NCBI RefSeq assembly: GCF_009601705.1
Contig: NZ_CP045687.1
Span: 1,214,630-1,278,629, forward strand
Length of the DNA: 64,000 bases
Source of the DNA: Sulfolobus sp. E5-1-F
Lineage (GTDB): Archaea > Thermoproteota > Thermoprotei_A > Sulfolobales > Sulfolobaceae
Direction of reading: 5' to 3'
Position numbers and translations under genes: made by a program. The first letter of the stretch is position 1; every line of letters starts with the position of its first letter. The notes beneath the pieces are model-generated. The model was not told the origin of the DNA, did no database searches, and saw only the letters and a program-made list of their open reading frames with translations. Positions 9,076 to 18,017 of this stretch are shown in pieces.

Positions 9076-9573
9076 ATGGTAACTCCTCTAAAGGAAGAAG
9101 ACTTAAGTAAACATTATCTAGTTTCATATAAACCAAACGCCAAATACGCGTACACAGCTGGACAAGCCCAAAGTAAATACCTACTTGGACTTAAGGAAGG
9201 TAAAATATATGGAAGGAAGTGCAATAAGTGCGGTAGGATACATGTACCACCAAAAATGTATTGCGATGAATGTTTTAGACCTACTGATGAGTGGGTGGAG
9301 GTAAAAGATGAAGGGATTGTAATGACTGCAGTTGCTAGTTTCATAAGTTGGACTAGGGCTAAATTAGAGGAGCCAGAGATAGTAGGTGTTATAAGATTAT
9401 TACCTTCTAATGATAGAGATTTCGTATACCCTGGAATATTCCACAGAATATGTGTAAGTTATGAACAGGTTAAGAGTATGGAAATCATAGGGAAGAGGGT
9501 TAAGGCAGTGTGGAAACCAAAGGAGGAAAGGAAAGGAAGTATCGAAGATATCCAGTGCTTTAAGGTGATCTAA
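9076..9573 (+). CDS. DUF35 zinc-ribbon/OB-fold acyl-CoA-associated protein
   Basis: A 165-residue protein. An N-terminal helix (about 20-40) leads to a rubredoxin-like zinc ribbon CNKCGRIHVPPKMYCDEC (about 50-67), then an OB-fold beta domain (GIVMTAVASF...). DUF35 proteins bind thiolase-fold enzymes and are thought to help shuttle or position CoA intermediates. It starts 12 bases after the thiolase-fold gene with a good ribosome site (AAGGTGAT). The N-terminal extension before the ribbon, with YLLGLKEGKIYGRKC, is typical. Which of the two thiolase-fold proteins it partners is unknown. Confidence 0.87.
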   Translation: MVTPLKEEDLSKHYLVSYKPNAKYAYTAGQAQSKYLLGLKEGKIYGRKCNKCGRIHVPPKMYCDECFRPTDEWVEVKDEGIVMTAVASFISWTRAKLEEPEIVGVIRLLPSNDRDFVYPGIFHRICVSYEQVKSMEIIGKRVKAVWKPKEERKGSIEDIQCFKVI

Positions 9574-10008
9574 ATGTCCTGGGAGAAAAGCGGAAAAGAA
9601 GGAAGCCTATTAAGATGGTACGACATAATGGAAGCTGAAAAATATGAGTATACAGTAGGTCCAGCGGGAGAACAGTTCTTCAACGGACTGAAACAAAGTA
9701 AGATTGTGGGAAGTAAGTGTAGTAAGTGTGGAAGAATCTACGTTCCCGCTAGATCATATTGTGAGCACTGCTTCGTGAAGATAGAGAATTATGTGGAAAT
9801 AAATAAGGATGAGGCTTACGTGGATTCATATACAATAATTTACAATGATGATGAAGGGAACAAATTAGCACAACCAGTCTATATTGTCCTAATTAGATTT
9901 CCTAACGTTGAAGGAGGATTATTGTGCTACGCTGAAGGGAATGTTAAAGTAGGGGCAAAAGCCAAGATCATGAACTTTCAGTGGCCTTTACGAGTTAAGG
10001 TTGACTAA
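9574..10008 (+). CDS. Second DUF35 zinc-ribbon/OB-fold protein
   Basis: A 144-residue paralogue of the previous gene with the same plan: a helix (FFNGLKQSKIVGSKC), a zinc ribbon CSKCGRIYVPARSYCEHC and a shorter OB domain. Its ATG directly follows the previous stop codon (TAA-ATG), so translation is probably coupled. Two thiolase-fold and two DUF35 proteins in one operon suggest either a heterotetramer-type complex or two sequential enzymes. It ends overlapping the convergent unknown gene by 4 bases. Confidence 0.87.
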   Translation: MSWEKSGKEGSLLRWYDIMEAEKYEYTVGPAGEQFFNGLKQSKIVGSKCSKCGRIYVPARSYCEHCFVKIENYVEINKDEAYVDSYTIIYNDDEGNKLAQPVYIVLIRFPNVEGGLLCYAEGNVKVGAKAKIMNFQWPLRVKVD

Positions 10009-10907
10009 TTTTTTTCGAAAATACTTTCACCCTTATATATATATTCTGTATTCGTATCTAACTCTATACTACAAGGAATCATTCCATATAACGTACTGCC
10101 GGATAAGAATATACAGACGTCTTGAACTTTACGCAGAAGCTTAACTGAAATATCAGAGTTTTCTCTTAAATTTAATATTTCCTTGGAGTTAGCGAAGCTT
10201 ATCATAACATTTATGATATTTCCATTCCTATCTTTTATCTTACTTATTGTGAAAACTTCTCCCAACAGTTTCTTATTTCTTATTTTATTCTCTTCATCTA
10301 GCAACAATTTCAACGCGGAGTGAAGTCTAAAACTATCGGGGGATTTCCTCTCATCTTCGCTTAGTTCATTAACTTTTAACTCGTATATATTATTACCAAG
10401 AATTAAATGAAAAACCTCATCTCTTATTATTAAATATGCTTCATCACTATCTCCTTGAGTAGAAACCAAATAATTGATTAGAGCTTTTTTCATATCGCTG
10501 ATTTTTTCAAGAGTCTTCCCCAATTCTACATCCTTAGTCTGACTCTTATTAAGCTCCGATAGATGATGTTCAAATTCCTCTAATTCCTTCCATGCTAAAT
10601 CGATGTTATTTTCCGTTACTATTTTACTAAGTTTATCCATAAAAAGATAATATAACTCTGGAGTGGTAGATGTTGATTCTAACCATAAATATACGTTACT
10701 TAGACTTTCTTTTATTTTCTTAGTTTTATCATTACCAAATTTTCTTCTCGTAACTCCTATGGAAAGATCTAGGGCAATATCACTTGATACTTTTACGAGT
10801 CTCTCCAGGTTACTCATATCTATCTCTACATTCAATAATTCACTCACTATTATTAATTTAAGAAAATTATTTAGGAATTTCTCTAGCATTTCATGAGTTT
10901 GAGCCAT
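10005..10907 (-). CDS. Uncharacterised mostly helical protein
   Basis: I do not recognise this protein. From the ATG at 10907 it has 300 residues (an upstream ATG at 10952 is possible but would add a hydrophobic non-conserved-looking lead). It is charged and predicted largely helical, with Lys/Glu-rich stretches such as WKELEEFEHHLSELNKSQ that could form short coiled coils. No transmembrane segment, nucleotide motif or metal site is visible; only two Cys are present, both near the C-terminus. It is divergent from iorA and shares a promoter region dense in TTAAACT/AGTTTAA sites, so it may be controlled with the catabolic genes. It could be a sensor or accessory factor, but there is no direct evidence. 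Confidence 0.65.
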   Translation of the reverse strand: MAQTHEMLEKFLNNFLKLIIVSELLNVEIDMSNLERLVKVSSDIALDLSIGVTRRKFGNDKTKKIKESLSNVYLWLESTSTTPELYYLFMDKLSKIVTENNIDLAWKELEEFEHHLSELNKSQTKDVELGKTLEKISDMKKALINYLVSTQGDSDEAYLIIRDEVFHLILGNNIYELKVNELSEDERKSPDSFRLHSALKLLLDEENKIRNKKLLGEVFTISKIKDRNGNIINVMISFANSKEILNLRENSDISVKLLRKVQDVCIFLSGSTLYGMIPCSIELDTNTEYIYKGESIFEKN

Positions 10908-10939
10908 GTGATAGAGTATGCATTGATAGATTAAAAAGA

Positions 10940-11038
10940 TTAAACTACCCATGTACTAAAATAAACTTTACTTCTGAAGTTTAATCAAATTATTAAAATC
11001 TTAAACTTTAGAAAGCAACACTTATTAACGTTTAAACT
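10940..11038. promoter_or_regulatory. Cluster of TTAAACT/AGTTTAA half-sites in the iorA divergent promoter
   Basis: Half-sites at 10940-10946, 10978-10984, 11001-11007 and 11032-11038. Those at 10977-10984 (AAGTTTAA) and 11001-11008 (TTAAACTT) are exact inverted copies 16 bases apart. The last one, GTTTAAAC, lies 12-21 bases before the iorA GTG and could also serve as, or overlap, core promoter sequence. The same half-site marks three promoters at 0.8-2.9 kb, which suggests one shared regulator. Inference. Confidence 0.45.
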
Positions 11039-11050
11039 ATAATTATAAAT

Positions 11051-12889
11051 GTGATTGAACTTTCTACAACTAAGAGAGTAATTTTGGGGAATGAGGCAAT
11101 AGCCTTTGGCGCATTAAGTGCTGGAGTGTCCATAGCTACAGGCTATCCGGGCACGCCATCTACTGAAATAATAGAAACTTTAATGAAATATGGTAAAATA
11201 TATGCAGAATGGAGTACAAACGAAAAAGTGGCATTTGAAACGGCTTATGGAGCAGCTATCAACGGAGCTTTTGCCCTAACTGCTATGAAACACGTAGGGT
11301 TAAACGTTGCAGCAGATCCGTTAATGAGCTCATCATATACTGGAGTTGAAGGAGCGCTAGTTATAGTTTCTGCAGATGATCCTTCTATGTGGTCATCACA
11401 AAATGAGCAAGATAACAGATACTACGGTTTACATGCGTTAATTCCAGTTATAGAGCCATATGATCCGCAATCCGCTCATGACTTAACCGTAGAGGCCTTC
11501 AAGCTAAGTAACAAAGTTAAACACCCAGTAATTCTTAGATCAACTACGAGGATAGGTCACATTAGAGGGCCAGTAGAACTTAAACCTCCCTCTAAACCAG
11601 TCCTAGGCAGTCTTATTAAGAATCCTAGACGTTATGTGTTAGTCCCAGAGAACGCTAGAAGAAATAGAGTTGAACAGTTAAAGAGATGGGAAAAAATTGA
11701 AGAGGAGGTAGAGAATTTGAATGAACTAATCGACAACGATAGTGAAAATCTAATAATTGCCTCAGGTATCTCATTCGGTTACGTAATAGATGCGATAAAA
11801 GAGTTAGAGATTAAGACGAACGTATTAAGATTATCTACTCCCGTCCCTATACCCAAAAGGCTAATTCTCGATGCAGTGAGCAACTCTAAAAGGGTTTTAA
11901 TAGTAGAAGAAGGTGAGCCAATTGTGGAATATCAAGTAAAGGATCTCCTATATGATCAAGGGGTAAGAGTGGAATTACATGGAAAGGATTTAGTAAGTAG
12001 AGTTGGAGAGATGACATTAGATAAGATATACTATGCCTTTAGCAAATTCTTTGGGTTAGACCTTGTATCAGAGTACTTAGAAATTCCCCAAGATATACCA
12101 CCGAGACCTCCAGCACTATGTCCAGGATGTCCACACAGAAACTCATTCATAGATTTGAAGAAGGCAATTACAATGGCTTCCTTTAAGCCTAACGAAACGT
12201 TCATCTCTGGTGATATTGGATGTTATACATTAGGATTTTTACCACCTTTTGACGCCCAAGACTCTTCTACCGATATGGGTTCAAGTATAGGAATTGCAAA
12301 TGGCGTTTATAGGTCTACTGGAAATATACCGATAGCAGTTATTGGAGATTCTACGTTCTTCCACAGCGGGATTTCAGCACTCGTAAATGCTGTTTATAAT
12401 CAAACTCCAATGCTCGTGTTTGTCTTAGATAATAGGTCTACTGCAATGACCGGACAACAGCCGAGTCCATCAAAGGAAATTGATATAGGAGAGGTTGCTA
12501 AGGGTTTAGGAGTAAAGTATGTAAAGTATGTTGATCCTTTTGACGTTAACTCTTCAATAAAGGAGTTATCGAACGCGTTAAAGTGGGTTAAGGATAATAA
12601 ACAACCAGCAGTTGTTATAGCTAAAAGAGCTTGTGCGTTATTAGTTATGGATAATGTGGAGGAAGATAATCTACCAAAGGCTATAGTAGACCTAGAGAAA
12701 TGCACCGGTTGTAGCATATGTTATGACTACTTTACATGCCCAGCCATAATTCCCAGAAAGGATAAGAAAGCTGAGATAGATAATTATACTTGCATAGGTT
12801 GTGGGGCTTGTGTACCAGTTTGCCCGTTTAAAGCAATATCCTTAAAGGGTAACAAACCGGAAAAATGGGATGAATTATGGCTAGGGTAA
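11051..12889 (+). CDS. iorA: Indolepyruvate:ferredoxin oxidoreductase, alpha subunit
   Basis: 612 residues with the IorA order: an N-terminal pyrimidine domain ([28 protein letters not shown]), a middle domain, a TPP-binding domain ([33 protein letters not shown], then [12 protein letters not shown]), and a C-terminal two-cluster ferredoxin domain with Cys551/554/557/563 and Cys581/584/587/591. The enzyme decarboxylates aryl-pyruvates (from Trp, Phe, Tyr) to aryl-acetyl-CoA, reducing ferredoxin. The start is GTG with a short leader. It overlaps iorB by 13 bases, so they form one operon with the acyl-CoA synthetase that follows. This anchors the aromatic amino acid catabolism reading of the region. 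Confidence 0.94.
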   Translation: MIELSTTKRVILGNEAIAFGALSAGVSIATGYPGTPSTEIIETLMKYGKIYAEWSTNEKVAFETAYGAAINGAFALTAMKHVGLNVAADPLMSSSYTGVEGALVIVSADDPSMWSSQNEQDNRYYGLHALIPVIEPYDPQSAHDLTVEAFKLSNKVKHPVILRSTTRIGHIRGPVELKPPSKPVLGSLIKNPRRYVLVPENARRNRVEQLKRWEKIEEEVENLNELIDNDSENLIIASGISFGYVIDAIKELEIKTNVLRLSTPVPIPKRLILDAVSNSKRVLIVEEGEPIVEYQVKDLLYDQGVRVELHGKDLVSRVGEMTLDKIYYAFSKFFGLDLVSEYLEIPQDIPPRPPALCPGCPHRNSFIDLKKAITMASFKPNETFISGDIGCYTLGFLPPFDAQDSSTDMGSSIGIANGVYRSTGNIPIAVIGDSTFFHSGISALVNAVYNQTPMLVFVLDNRSTAMTGQQPSPSKEIDIGEVAKGLGVKYVKYVDPFDVNSSIKELSNALKWVKDNKQPAVVIAKRACALLVMDNVEEDNLPKAIVDLEKCTGCSICYDYFTCPAIIPRKDKKAEIDNYTCIGCGACVPVCPFKAISLKGNKPEKWDELWLG

Positions 12890-13461
12890 ACATTTTAATC
12901 GCCGGTGTGGGAGGCCAAGGTATAATAACTGCCGGTAAGATGATAGCTGAGGCTGGGAACTATTCAAATACCAAGGTCTTAATAGCAGAAACTCATGGTT
13001 TAGCGCAAAGAGGTGGAGGAGTTAACATTCACGTGAGAATAGGTGAAGTTAATTCTCCATTAATACCATTGGGAAAGGCTGATTATCTAGTCGGCTTAGA
13101 GGCTACTGAGGTTTTAAGAAACTTAAACTACGCTTCAAGAAAACATACTACTATCATTATAAATAACTACGTAATGAGACCAGTTTTACCTAAAGTTAAA
13201 TTACTTAGTTTACAAGAGGTTCTCGATAAATTAAAAGGGTGTAATGTTCACGTAATTGACGCTAATCAAATAGCCGTAAAGGCTGGAAATATTAAAGCTG
13301 CAAATGCTGCAATCCTAGGGTTTTTATATTCCCTGGGAGCGTTTGAAGGTTTAATAAATGAGGAATCTTTCATCAAAGCCTTAAAATATGAGAGTAATAT
13401 AAAAGCGTTTAAAATTGCCCAAGCCATAAAAATTAATGGGATAGATATTAATGGTATTTAA
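12877..13461 (+). CDS. iorB: Indolepyruvate:ferredoxin oxidoreductase, beta subunit
   Basis: 194 residues of the gamma-domain 2-oxoacid oxidoreductase type: [20 protein letters not shown] at the N-terminus is the family signature, followed by [18 protein letters not shown]. It forms the CoA-handling partner of IorA. The ATG lies inside the iorA 3' end and its own 3' end overlaps the next gene's ATG by 11 bases, so the three genes are tightly coupled in translation. No lesion or unusual composition is seen. Confidence 0.94.
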   Translation: MARVNILIAGVGGQGIITAGKMIAEAGNYSNTKVLIAETHGLAQRGGGVNIHVRIGEVNSPLIPLGKADYLVGLEATEVLRNLNYASRKHTTIIINNYVMRPVLPKVKLLSLQEVLDKLKGCNVHVIDANQIAVKAGNIKAANAAILGFLYSLGAFEGLINEESFIKALKYESNIKAFKIAQAIKINGIDINGI

Positions 13462-15271
13462 TCCAGATAAGGAGTGGATAGAAAATAGCAATGTATACAA
13501 GTTCATGATTGAAAAGAACCTCGATAAACTAGAAGACTTTATTAAGTACACATACGAGAATCCAGAATTTTGGAATGAATTTGTAAAGTTAATTAACGTC
13601 CGATTTCAAGAACCTTACACCAAAGTTTTAGATCTAAGTATGGGGAAACAATGGCCCCGATGGTTTATAGGGGGAAAATTGAATATTGGCGATCAATTAC
13701 GTGATAGTGCTAATGTGTTTATTAAGTGGATGGATGAAGATTTCAATACTAGAACGGTAACTTATTCTCAAATTCTAAATGAGAGTAAGTCAATTGCAAG
13801 TTGGTTAAAGAGAATAGGTTTAAAGAAAGGAGATAGGGTTGCAATTTACATGCCGATGATCCCTGAAATTGTATCGGTAATGTTAGGTGCAATTAGAGCA
13901 GGGATGATAATCGTACCTTTATTTTCGGGATTTGGTCCAGAACCAATAAGAGTTAGAGTAGATGATAGTGAGGCTAAAGTAATCTTTACTGTTGATAAGA
14001 GTATTAGAAGAGGAAAAGAAGTTGATATGTTGAAAAATCTGGAAGGACTAAATATAAATAAAGTAGTATTAAATAGGGGAGGCATTAAAGGTGATTTTTA
14101 TGAATATAAGGATATAGTAAGAACAAGTGGAGACTATGTAGAAAATACTGATACTGAAGACCCAATGATGATAATTTACACTTCTGGGACTACTGGAAAA
14201 CCCAAGGGTTGCGTTCATACTCACGATGGGTTTCCAATAAAGGCTTCTGCTGACATTTACTTTCAGTTCGATCTGAAAAAAGATGAGACATTAATGTGGG
14301 TTACTGACATGGGGTGGATGATGGGACCATGGATGGTATTTGGAGCACTATTACTAAACGCTAAAATGGGAATGATCGAAGGATATACAAGTGGAGATGT
14401 GATACAGAAGTTCGTTGAAGATATGAAGGTTGATGTTTTAGGAGTTTCTGCTAGTCTGGTTAGAGCGTTAAGAAGTCAAGGTAATTTTAATCTAAACGTT
14501 AGATTAACAGGTAACACTGGAGAGCCAATTGATCCGGAAAGTTGGTATTGGTTATTTAACGCTAGTGGAAAGAATCCCATTATAAACTATTCCGGAGGTA
14601 CTGAAATCTCCGGAGGTATTTTAGGGAATTACGTTATAAAGAAGATAAAGCCTTCATCGTTCAATGGCCCTTCACCGGGGATTAATGCCTCAGTATTTAG
14701 TGAGGAAGGAAGAGAAGCTCCGCCAAACGTTGAGGGGGAGTTAGTTGTGTTAAGTGTTTGGCCAGGTATGACCAGGGGATTTTGGAGGAATCCAGAGAGG
14801 TATATTGAAACTTATTGGTCAGTTTGGAAGGATGTATGGGTTCATGGAGATTTAGCCTATAGAGACGAGGAAGGGTACTTTTACATCGTAGGTAGAAGTG
14901 ATGATACAATAAAAGTTGCAGGAAAGAGAGTAGGTCCTGCCGAAATCGAAAGCGTGTTAAATTCATTTCCAAATGTAGTTGAATCAGCATGTATAGGAGT
15001 TCCAGATCCAATGAAGGGAGAGAAAATAGTCTGTTTCGTAGTCGCAAAGCTTAGCGGGATCGAAAAGGACTTGATAAGATATACGGAGGAGAAGCTGGGT
15101 AAGGCATTTGCACCATCAGAAATAAAGATCGTCAAGGAGTTACCCAAGACTAGAAATGCGAAAATAATGAGAAGACTGATAAGGGCAATATACTTAAATA
15201 AACCCTTGGGGGATACCTCTGCACTAGAAAATCCATCGGCTTTAGAGGAAATAAAGAGGGTAATCGGTTAG
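13451..15271 (+). CDS. AMP-forming acyl-CoA synthetase in the ior operon
   Basis: 606 residues, ANL family. The ATP/AMP-binding motif [13 protein letters not shown] is at 241-253; NYSGGTE and [20 protein letters not shown] are the later core motifs; the C-terminal catalytic lysine lies in [11 protein letters not shown]. It is a paralogue of the synthetase at 3597-5465 (shared WFIGGKLN, similar end) but its last motif has RNAK instead of TKSGK with the lysine kept. In an operon with iorAB it may activate aryl-acetates or handle the free acid of the IorAB product; direction and substrate are inferred. Confidence 0.88.
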   Translation: MVFNPDKEWIENSNVYKFMIEKNLDKLEDFIKYTYENPEFWNEFVKLINVRFQEPYTKVLDLSMGKQWPRWFIGGKLNIGDQLRDSANVFIKWMDEDFNTRTVTYSQILNESKSIASWLKRIGLKKGDRVAIYMPMIPEIVSVMLGAIRAGMIIVPLFSGFGPEPIRVRVDDSEAKVIFTVDKSIRRGKEVDMLKNLEGLNINKVVLNRGGIKGDFYEYKDIVRTSGDYVENTDTEDPMMIIYTSGTTGKPKGCVHTHDGFPIKASADIYFQFDLKKDETLMWVTDMGWMMGPWMVFGALLLNAKMGMIEGYTSGDVIQKFVEDMKVDVLGVSASLVRALRSQGNFNLNVRLTGNTGEPIDPESWYWLFNASGKNPIINYSGGTEISGGILGNYVIKKIKPSSFNGPSPGINASVFSEEGREAPPNVEGELVVLSVWPGMTRGFWRNPERYIETYWSVWKDVWVHGDLAYRDEEGYFYIVGRSDDTIKVAGKRVGPAEIESVLNSFPNVVESACIGVPDPMKGEKIVCFVVAKLSGIEKDLIRYTEEKLGKAFAPSEIKIVKELPKTRNAKIMRRLIRAIYLNKPLGDTSALENPSALEEIKRVIG

Positions 15272-15729
15272 CTTATCTCTTCCGCTTTTATTTGTTTTAA
15301 CGCCTTAAGAGCTTCATTAACGTGATTTGCTGGATTAGTTTGCGAATTATAAATATGCCTTATTATTCCCTTTTTATCAATAACGAAAGTAACCCTTGCT
15401 GGTAATATGAATCCTTTAGCACCGTAAAGTTCCCTGATTTTCTTATCTGGATCACTAATTAGAATAAACGGGAGTTTATACTTTTCCTTGAACCTTTTGT
15501 GAGATTCTATATCATCTGAACTAACTCCTATTACTACAACGTCATAATCCTTAAGGAGATCCCAATTATCTCTAAAAGCACAAGCTTCCCTAGTACAGCC
15601 TGGTGTATCGTCTTTAGGGTAGAAATAAAGGACTATATTGTGTTTCCCTATAAAGTCTGACAGTGAAATCTTCTCACCGTTGTCTGCAATTCCGTCAAAT
15701 AGGGGTGCCTTATCTCCAACTTTGACCAT
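15268..15729 (-). CDS. bcp1: Peroxiredoxin, Bcp family
   Basis: 153 residues with a thioredoxin fold. The peroxidatic Cys45 and resolving Cys50 are in TPGCTREAC, the five-residue spacing of atypical 2-Cys Bcp/PrxQ enzymes. It reduces hydrogen peroxide and organic peroxides in the cytoplasm. It closely resembles the Bcp1 protein known from S. solfataricus. It converges with the acyl-CoA synthetase, overlapping its stop by 4 bases. A short leader precedes the start. Confidence 0.93.
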   Translation of the reverse strand: MVKVGDKAPLFDGIADNGEKISLSDFIGKHNIVLYFYPKDDTPGCTREACAFRDNWDLLKDYDVVVIGVSSDDIESHKRFKEKYKLPFILISDPDKKIRELYGAKGFILPARVTFVIDKKGIIRHIYNSQTNPANHVNEALKALKQIKAEEIS

Positions 15730-15817
15730 AAATTAGATATATCTTTAGTGGTAAAAAACTCACCTTATAAAATTTTCTAATTTTACATAGTTAGTCAGAA
15801 AAATTTTGCCCTAAAAA

Positions 15818-16504
15818 TTAGTCCTTTATCCTTAACTCCTTTAGTTCAAGTCCTACTCTTTCATAATCATTCTTGGCTTTCACTAATTCTGACCTGGTCG
15901 TAGTAAGCTTATGATTATATTCCCTAAATTATTATTTTCATGATAGTCTCCGGATAATATTCCGATAATTTGGAGATAGTTTTTAGCCGATTTCTCTGGA
16001 TCGTTTTTAAAAACTTCTATTCCTTCTCTGTAAGCTTCTACTGCAATGTCTGCATCAACGTTAGGCTTTAAGTATATCATACAAGAAGGAGCCAATAGAC
16101 ATAATCTAGAGATATAGTCTGAGAAACTAATCCCTTTCATGTTAAAACCCCTCTCTTACCTCGATTCCTATTAATGCTAAGGAACCATTTTTAACTTCTA
16201 AAAGTGCTTCTTCGGGGGTTGTGTTAATAACCTCTTTTACTAAAAGTCTTGAATTGTAGTCAGCCAAGGTTGCTTTTCTTATAGTGTAGATTTTTTCTTG
16301 AGTCTAGATTTCCTACAAGGGAGTAGATGTTTATATAAATACCAGCTACTATTTCGTAACCTTTAGGTTAATTCGTAATTGAGTCTAGGGCAACATCTCC
16401 TATTTCATTGGTCTTACAAGAATTGTGTAATGTGAACTGCAATTTGTCCTTAATTACAAGATAGGAAATGATACGGGACCAGCTAAAGGTGCTGTTGCAA
16501 ACAT
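15818..16504 (-). pseudogene. Decayed gene with stops and frameshifts, product unknown
   Basis: On the minus strand, an ATG at 16504 opens MFATAPLAGPVSFPIL, then the sense text hops between frames: VIKDKLQFTLHNSCKTNE, a TAA, PKGYEIVAGIYINIYSL, a frame change, ATLADYNSRLLVKEVINTTP, then an intact 85-codon piece at 15883-16140 (MKGISFSDYISRLCLLAP), and a coiled-coil-like tail in another frame ending at 15818 (ELVKAKNDYERVGLELKEL). A TATA-like TTTTAAAT remains upstream. The pieces join to one protein of about 220 residues. The opening APLAGPVSFP and the IGDVALDSIT segment recall small solute-binding-like proteins, but I cannot name the family with confidence. Only the 85-codon piece is long enough to be called as a gene and it should not be. 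Confidence 0.7.
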
Positions 16505-16536
16505 AATTTAAAACATTTAAAAGATTTTTCTCTTCC

Positions 16537-17280
16537 TCAAATAATCCCCTCTAAATTCTTCCTTATATACTCATCAAATTCCTTAGGTTTAGGCATTTTA
16601 ATTTCTCTAATTTTATTTATAAATTCGTCTTTATTGTTTATTCTAAATAAAGCATTGAATCTCTTTTCAAACCCTATTGTAGAACTAGGTTTTCCACTTA
16701 TCCCAATACCACATACTGAACCTGCAGTATGTGCTGGGTAAATTTCGACATAATCTGGCAATTCTTTTAGCTTACCTAGACTATAATATAAATTCTCTTC
16801 AGCATTCTCCCCACCTATATCGATTCTCCCTATACCACCTACAAACAATGTATCCCCAGTTAATACAGCCCATGGTTCATTCCAACTTTCATCCCTTCTT
16901 CTATCATATATTAGAACTGAAATACTGTCTGGAGTATGTCCAGGAGTATAAACTACCTTTATCTTAACATTTCCAGCCTTTATTTCCTCTCCATCCTTAA
17001 TCCTCTCCACCTTAAATTTAACTTTTGACTCCTCATGATAGTAAACGTTAGCGTTAGTCAAAGACTGCAGTTTCTTAACACCAGATAAGTGATCTGCATG
17101 AGTGTGTGTATCTATTATGTAAGCTATTTTCATATCCCCTAGATCTTGGGCAAGCTTAACGATTTCATCTACCATTTCGTACTTAGGATCAACTACAAAC
17201 AATTCACCAGCTTGAGTACAGCCAAAAACGTAAGTGGCGCAACCTCCATTTTTGCTTATAATTTGCCTGAATATCATCAT
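16537..17280 (-). CDS. MBL-fold hydrolase, persulfide dioxygenase/ETHE1-like
   Basis: 247 residues (or 246 from the second Met). The metal motif is THTHADHLSG with His59, His61, Asp63 and His64, followed by YTPGHTPDSIS and GDTLFVGGIGRID, then YPAHTAG. This order matches the glyoxalase II/ETHE1 branch, in which a mononuclear iron enzyme oxidises glutathione or other low-molecular-weight persulfides. A rhodanese domain is absent. Between Bcp and a TrmB-like regulator, it fits a sulfur/oxidative stress role. It is divergent from nothing; 31 bases separate it from the upstream regulator gene on the same strand, so they may be co-transcribed. Confidence 0.85.
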   Translation of the reverse strand: MMIFRQIISKNGGCATYVFGCTQAGELFVVDPKYEMVDEIVKLAQDLGDMKIAYIIDTHTHADHLSGVKKLQSLTNANVYYHEESKVKFKVERIKDGEEIKAGNVKIKVVYTPGHTPDSISVLIYDRRRDESWNEPWAVLTGDTLFVGGIGRIDIGGENAEENLYYSLGKLKELPDYVEIYPAHTAGSVCGIGISGKPSSTIGFEKRFNALFRINNKDEFINKIREIKMPKPKEFDEYIRKNLEGII

Positions 17281-17311
17281 TTATTTAAATATAAGTAATT
17301 AGATATAAGAG

Positions 17312-17983
17312 TTATTCACTCTTGTAAGTTAATAGATCAAAGTGTTCTTCTGCTTGGAGTACACATCCCTTACAAGAATTTACAACGATCTCATCTTGGT
17401 CATCGAAAGTAACCAATACTGAATCGTCAAATATTATAAATTTCGATTTGACATTTCTAACATATTTAATCTCAGCATTTAGACTTAAATTATTGGAAGA
17501 AGTTATTAAAGTTAAATTACCCCTATAGTTTTTAAGAATGGTAACTAACCACTCAGGCAAAATATCCCAGACGACCTTCATCTTGCCACTTTTCTCCGCT
17601 AATTCCCTTATTACCCTCATAACGGTCTTTTTACCTTTAATGTGTAAACTACGGTCGGCTTCTCTTTTTCTCTTTTCATTCCAAAGCGAAATAATATTAC
17701 GTATTATATAATCTAATTCACTTACAACTTTATCCCTATATACTTTTAAAGATATTGAGGGATCTATTAGTTTGACTTTCTTCGGCCTTCCTTCAATTAC
17801 CTTAACTAAACCCTTATCCTCTAACGACCTCACAACTTCATAAACTTTCTGATAAGGTATTTTAGCATTTTCTGAAAGTTCCTTCATCGTGGAGTTACAG
17901 AGATTTAATAAAGTTAGATAAACTTTGGATTCATAGACTGAAAATCCTAACTTTCTTAAGTTATTTTCTAATTCACTATCCAC
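17312..17983 (-). CDS. TrmB-type transcriptional regulator
   Basis: 223 residues. The N-terminal winged helix is the TrmB type: LRKLGFSVYESKVYLTLL, then STMKELSENAKIPYQKVYEVV and the wing EDKGLVKVIEGRPKKVKL (about 10-75). A helical dimerisation region and a small C-terminal domain with LLTSS-like strands follow; the sugar-binding domain of full-length TrmB is not evident. It ends with Cys residues (NSCKGCVLQAEEH), a CxxC pair that might sense redox state or metal. It is divergent from the MFS carrier at 18018 across about 34 bases, so it probably controls that carrier and/or the downstream MBL enzyme. Confidence 0.82.
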   Translation of the reverse strand: MDSELENNLRKLGFSVYESKVYLTLLNLCNSTMKELSENAKIPYQKVYEVVRSLEDKGLVKVIEGRPKKVKLIDPSISLKVYRDKVVSELDYIIRNIISLWNEKRKREADRSLHIKGKKTVMRVIRELAEKSGKMKVVWDILPEWLVTILKNYRGNLTLITSSNNLSLNAEIKYVRNVKSKFIIFDDSVLVTFDDQDEIVVNSCKGCVLQAEEHFDLLTYKSE

Positions 17984-18017
17984 AGTGAATAATCGTTTTT
18001 ATCCCTTTTAAATCTTA

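Noticed and set aside
14697-15147. Open frames on the minus strand inside the acyl-CoA synthetase
   Set aside because: They are antisense to a well-conserved ANL-family gene, have low-complexity Leu/Arg-rich or Ser/Phe-rich composition, and lack their own promoter or family marks.
15883-16140. Independent 85-residue hypothetical protein
   Set aside because: Sense coding text continues on both sides in other frames, so it is an internal piece of a decayed gene.
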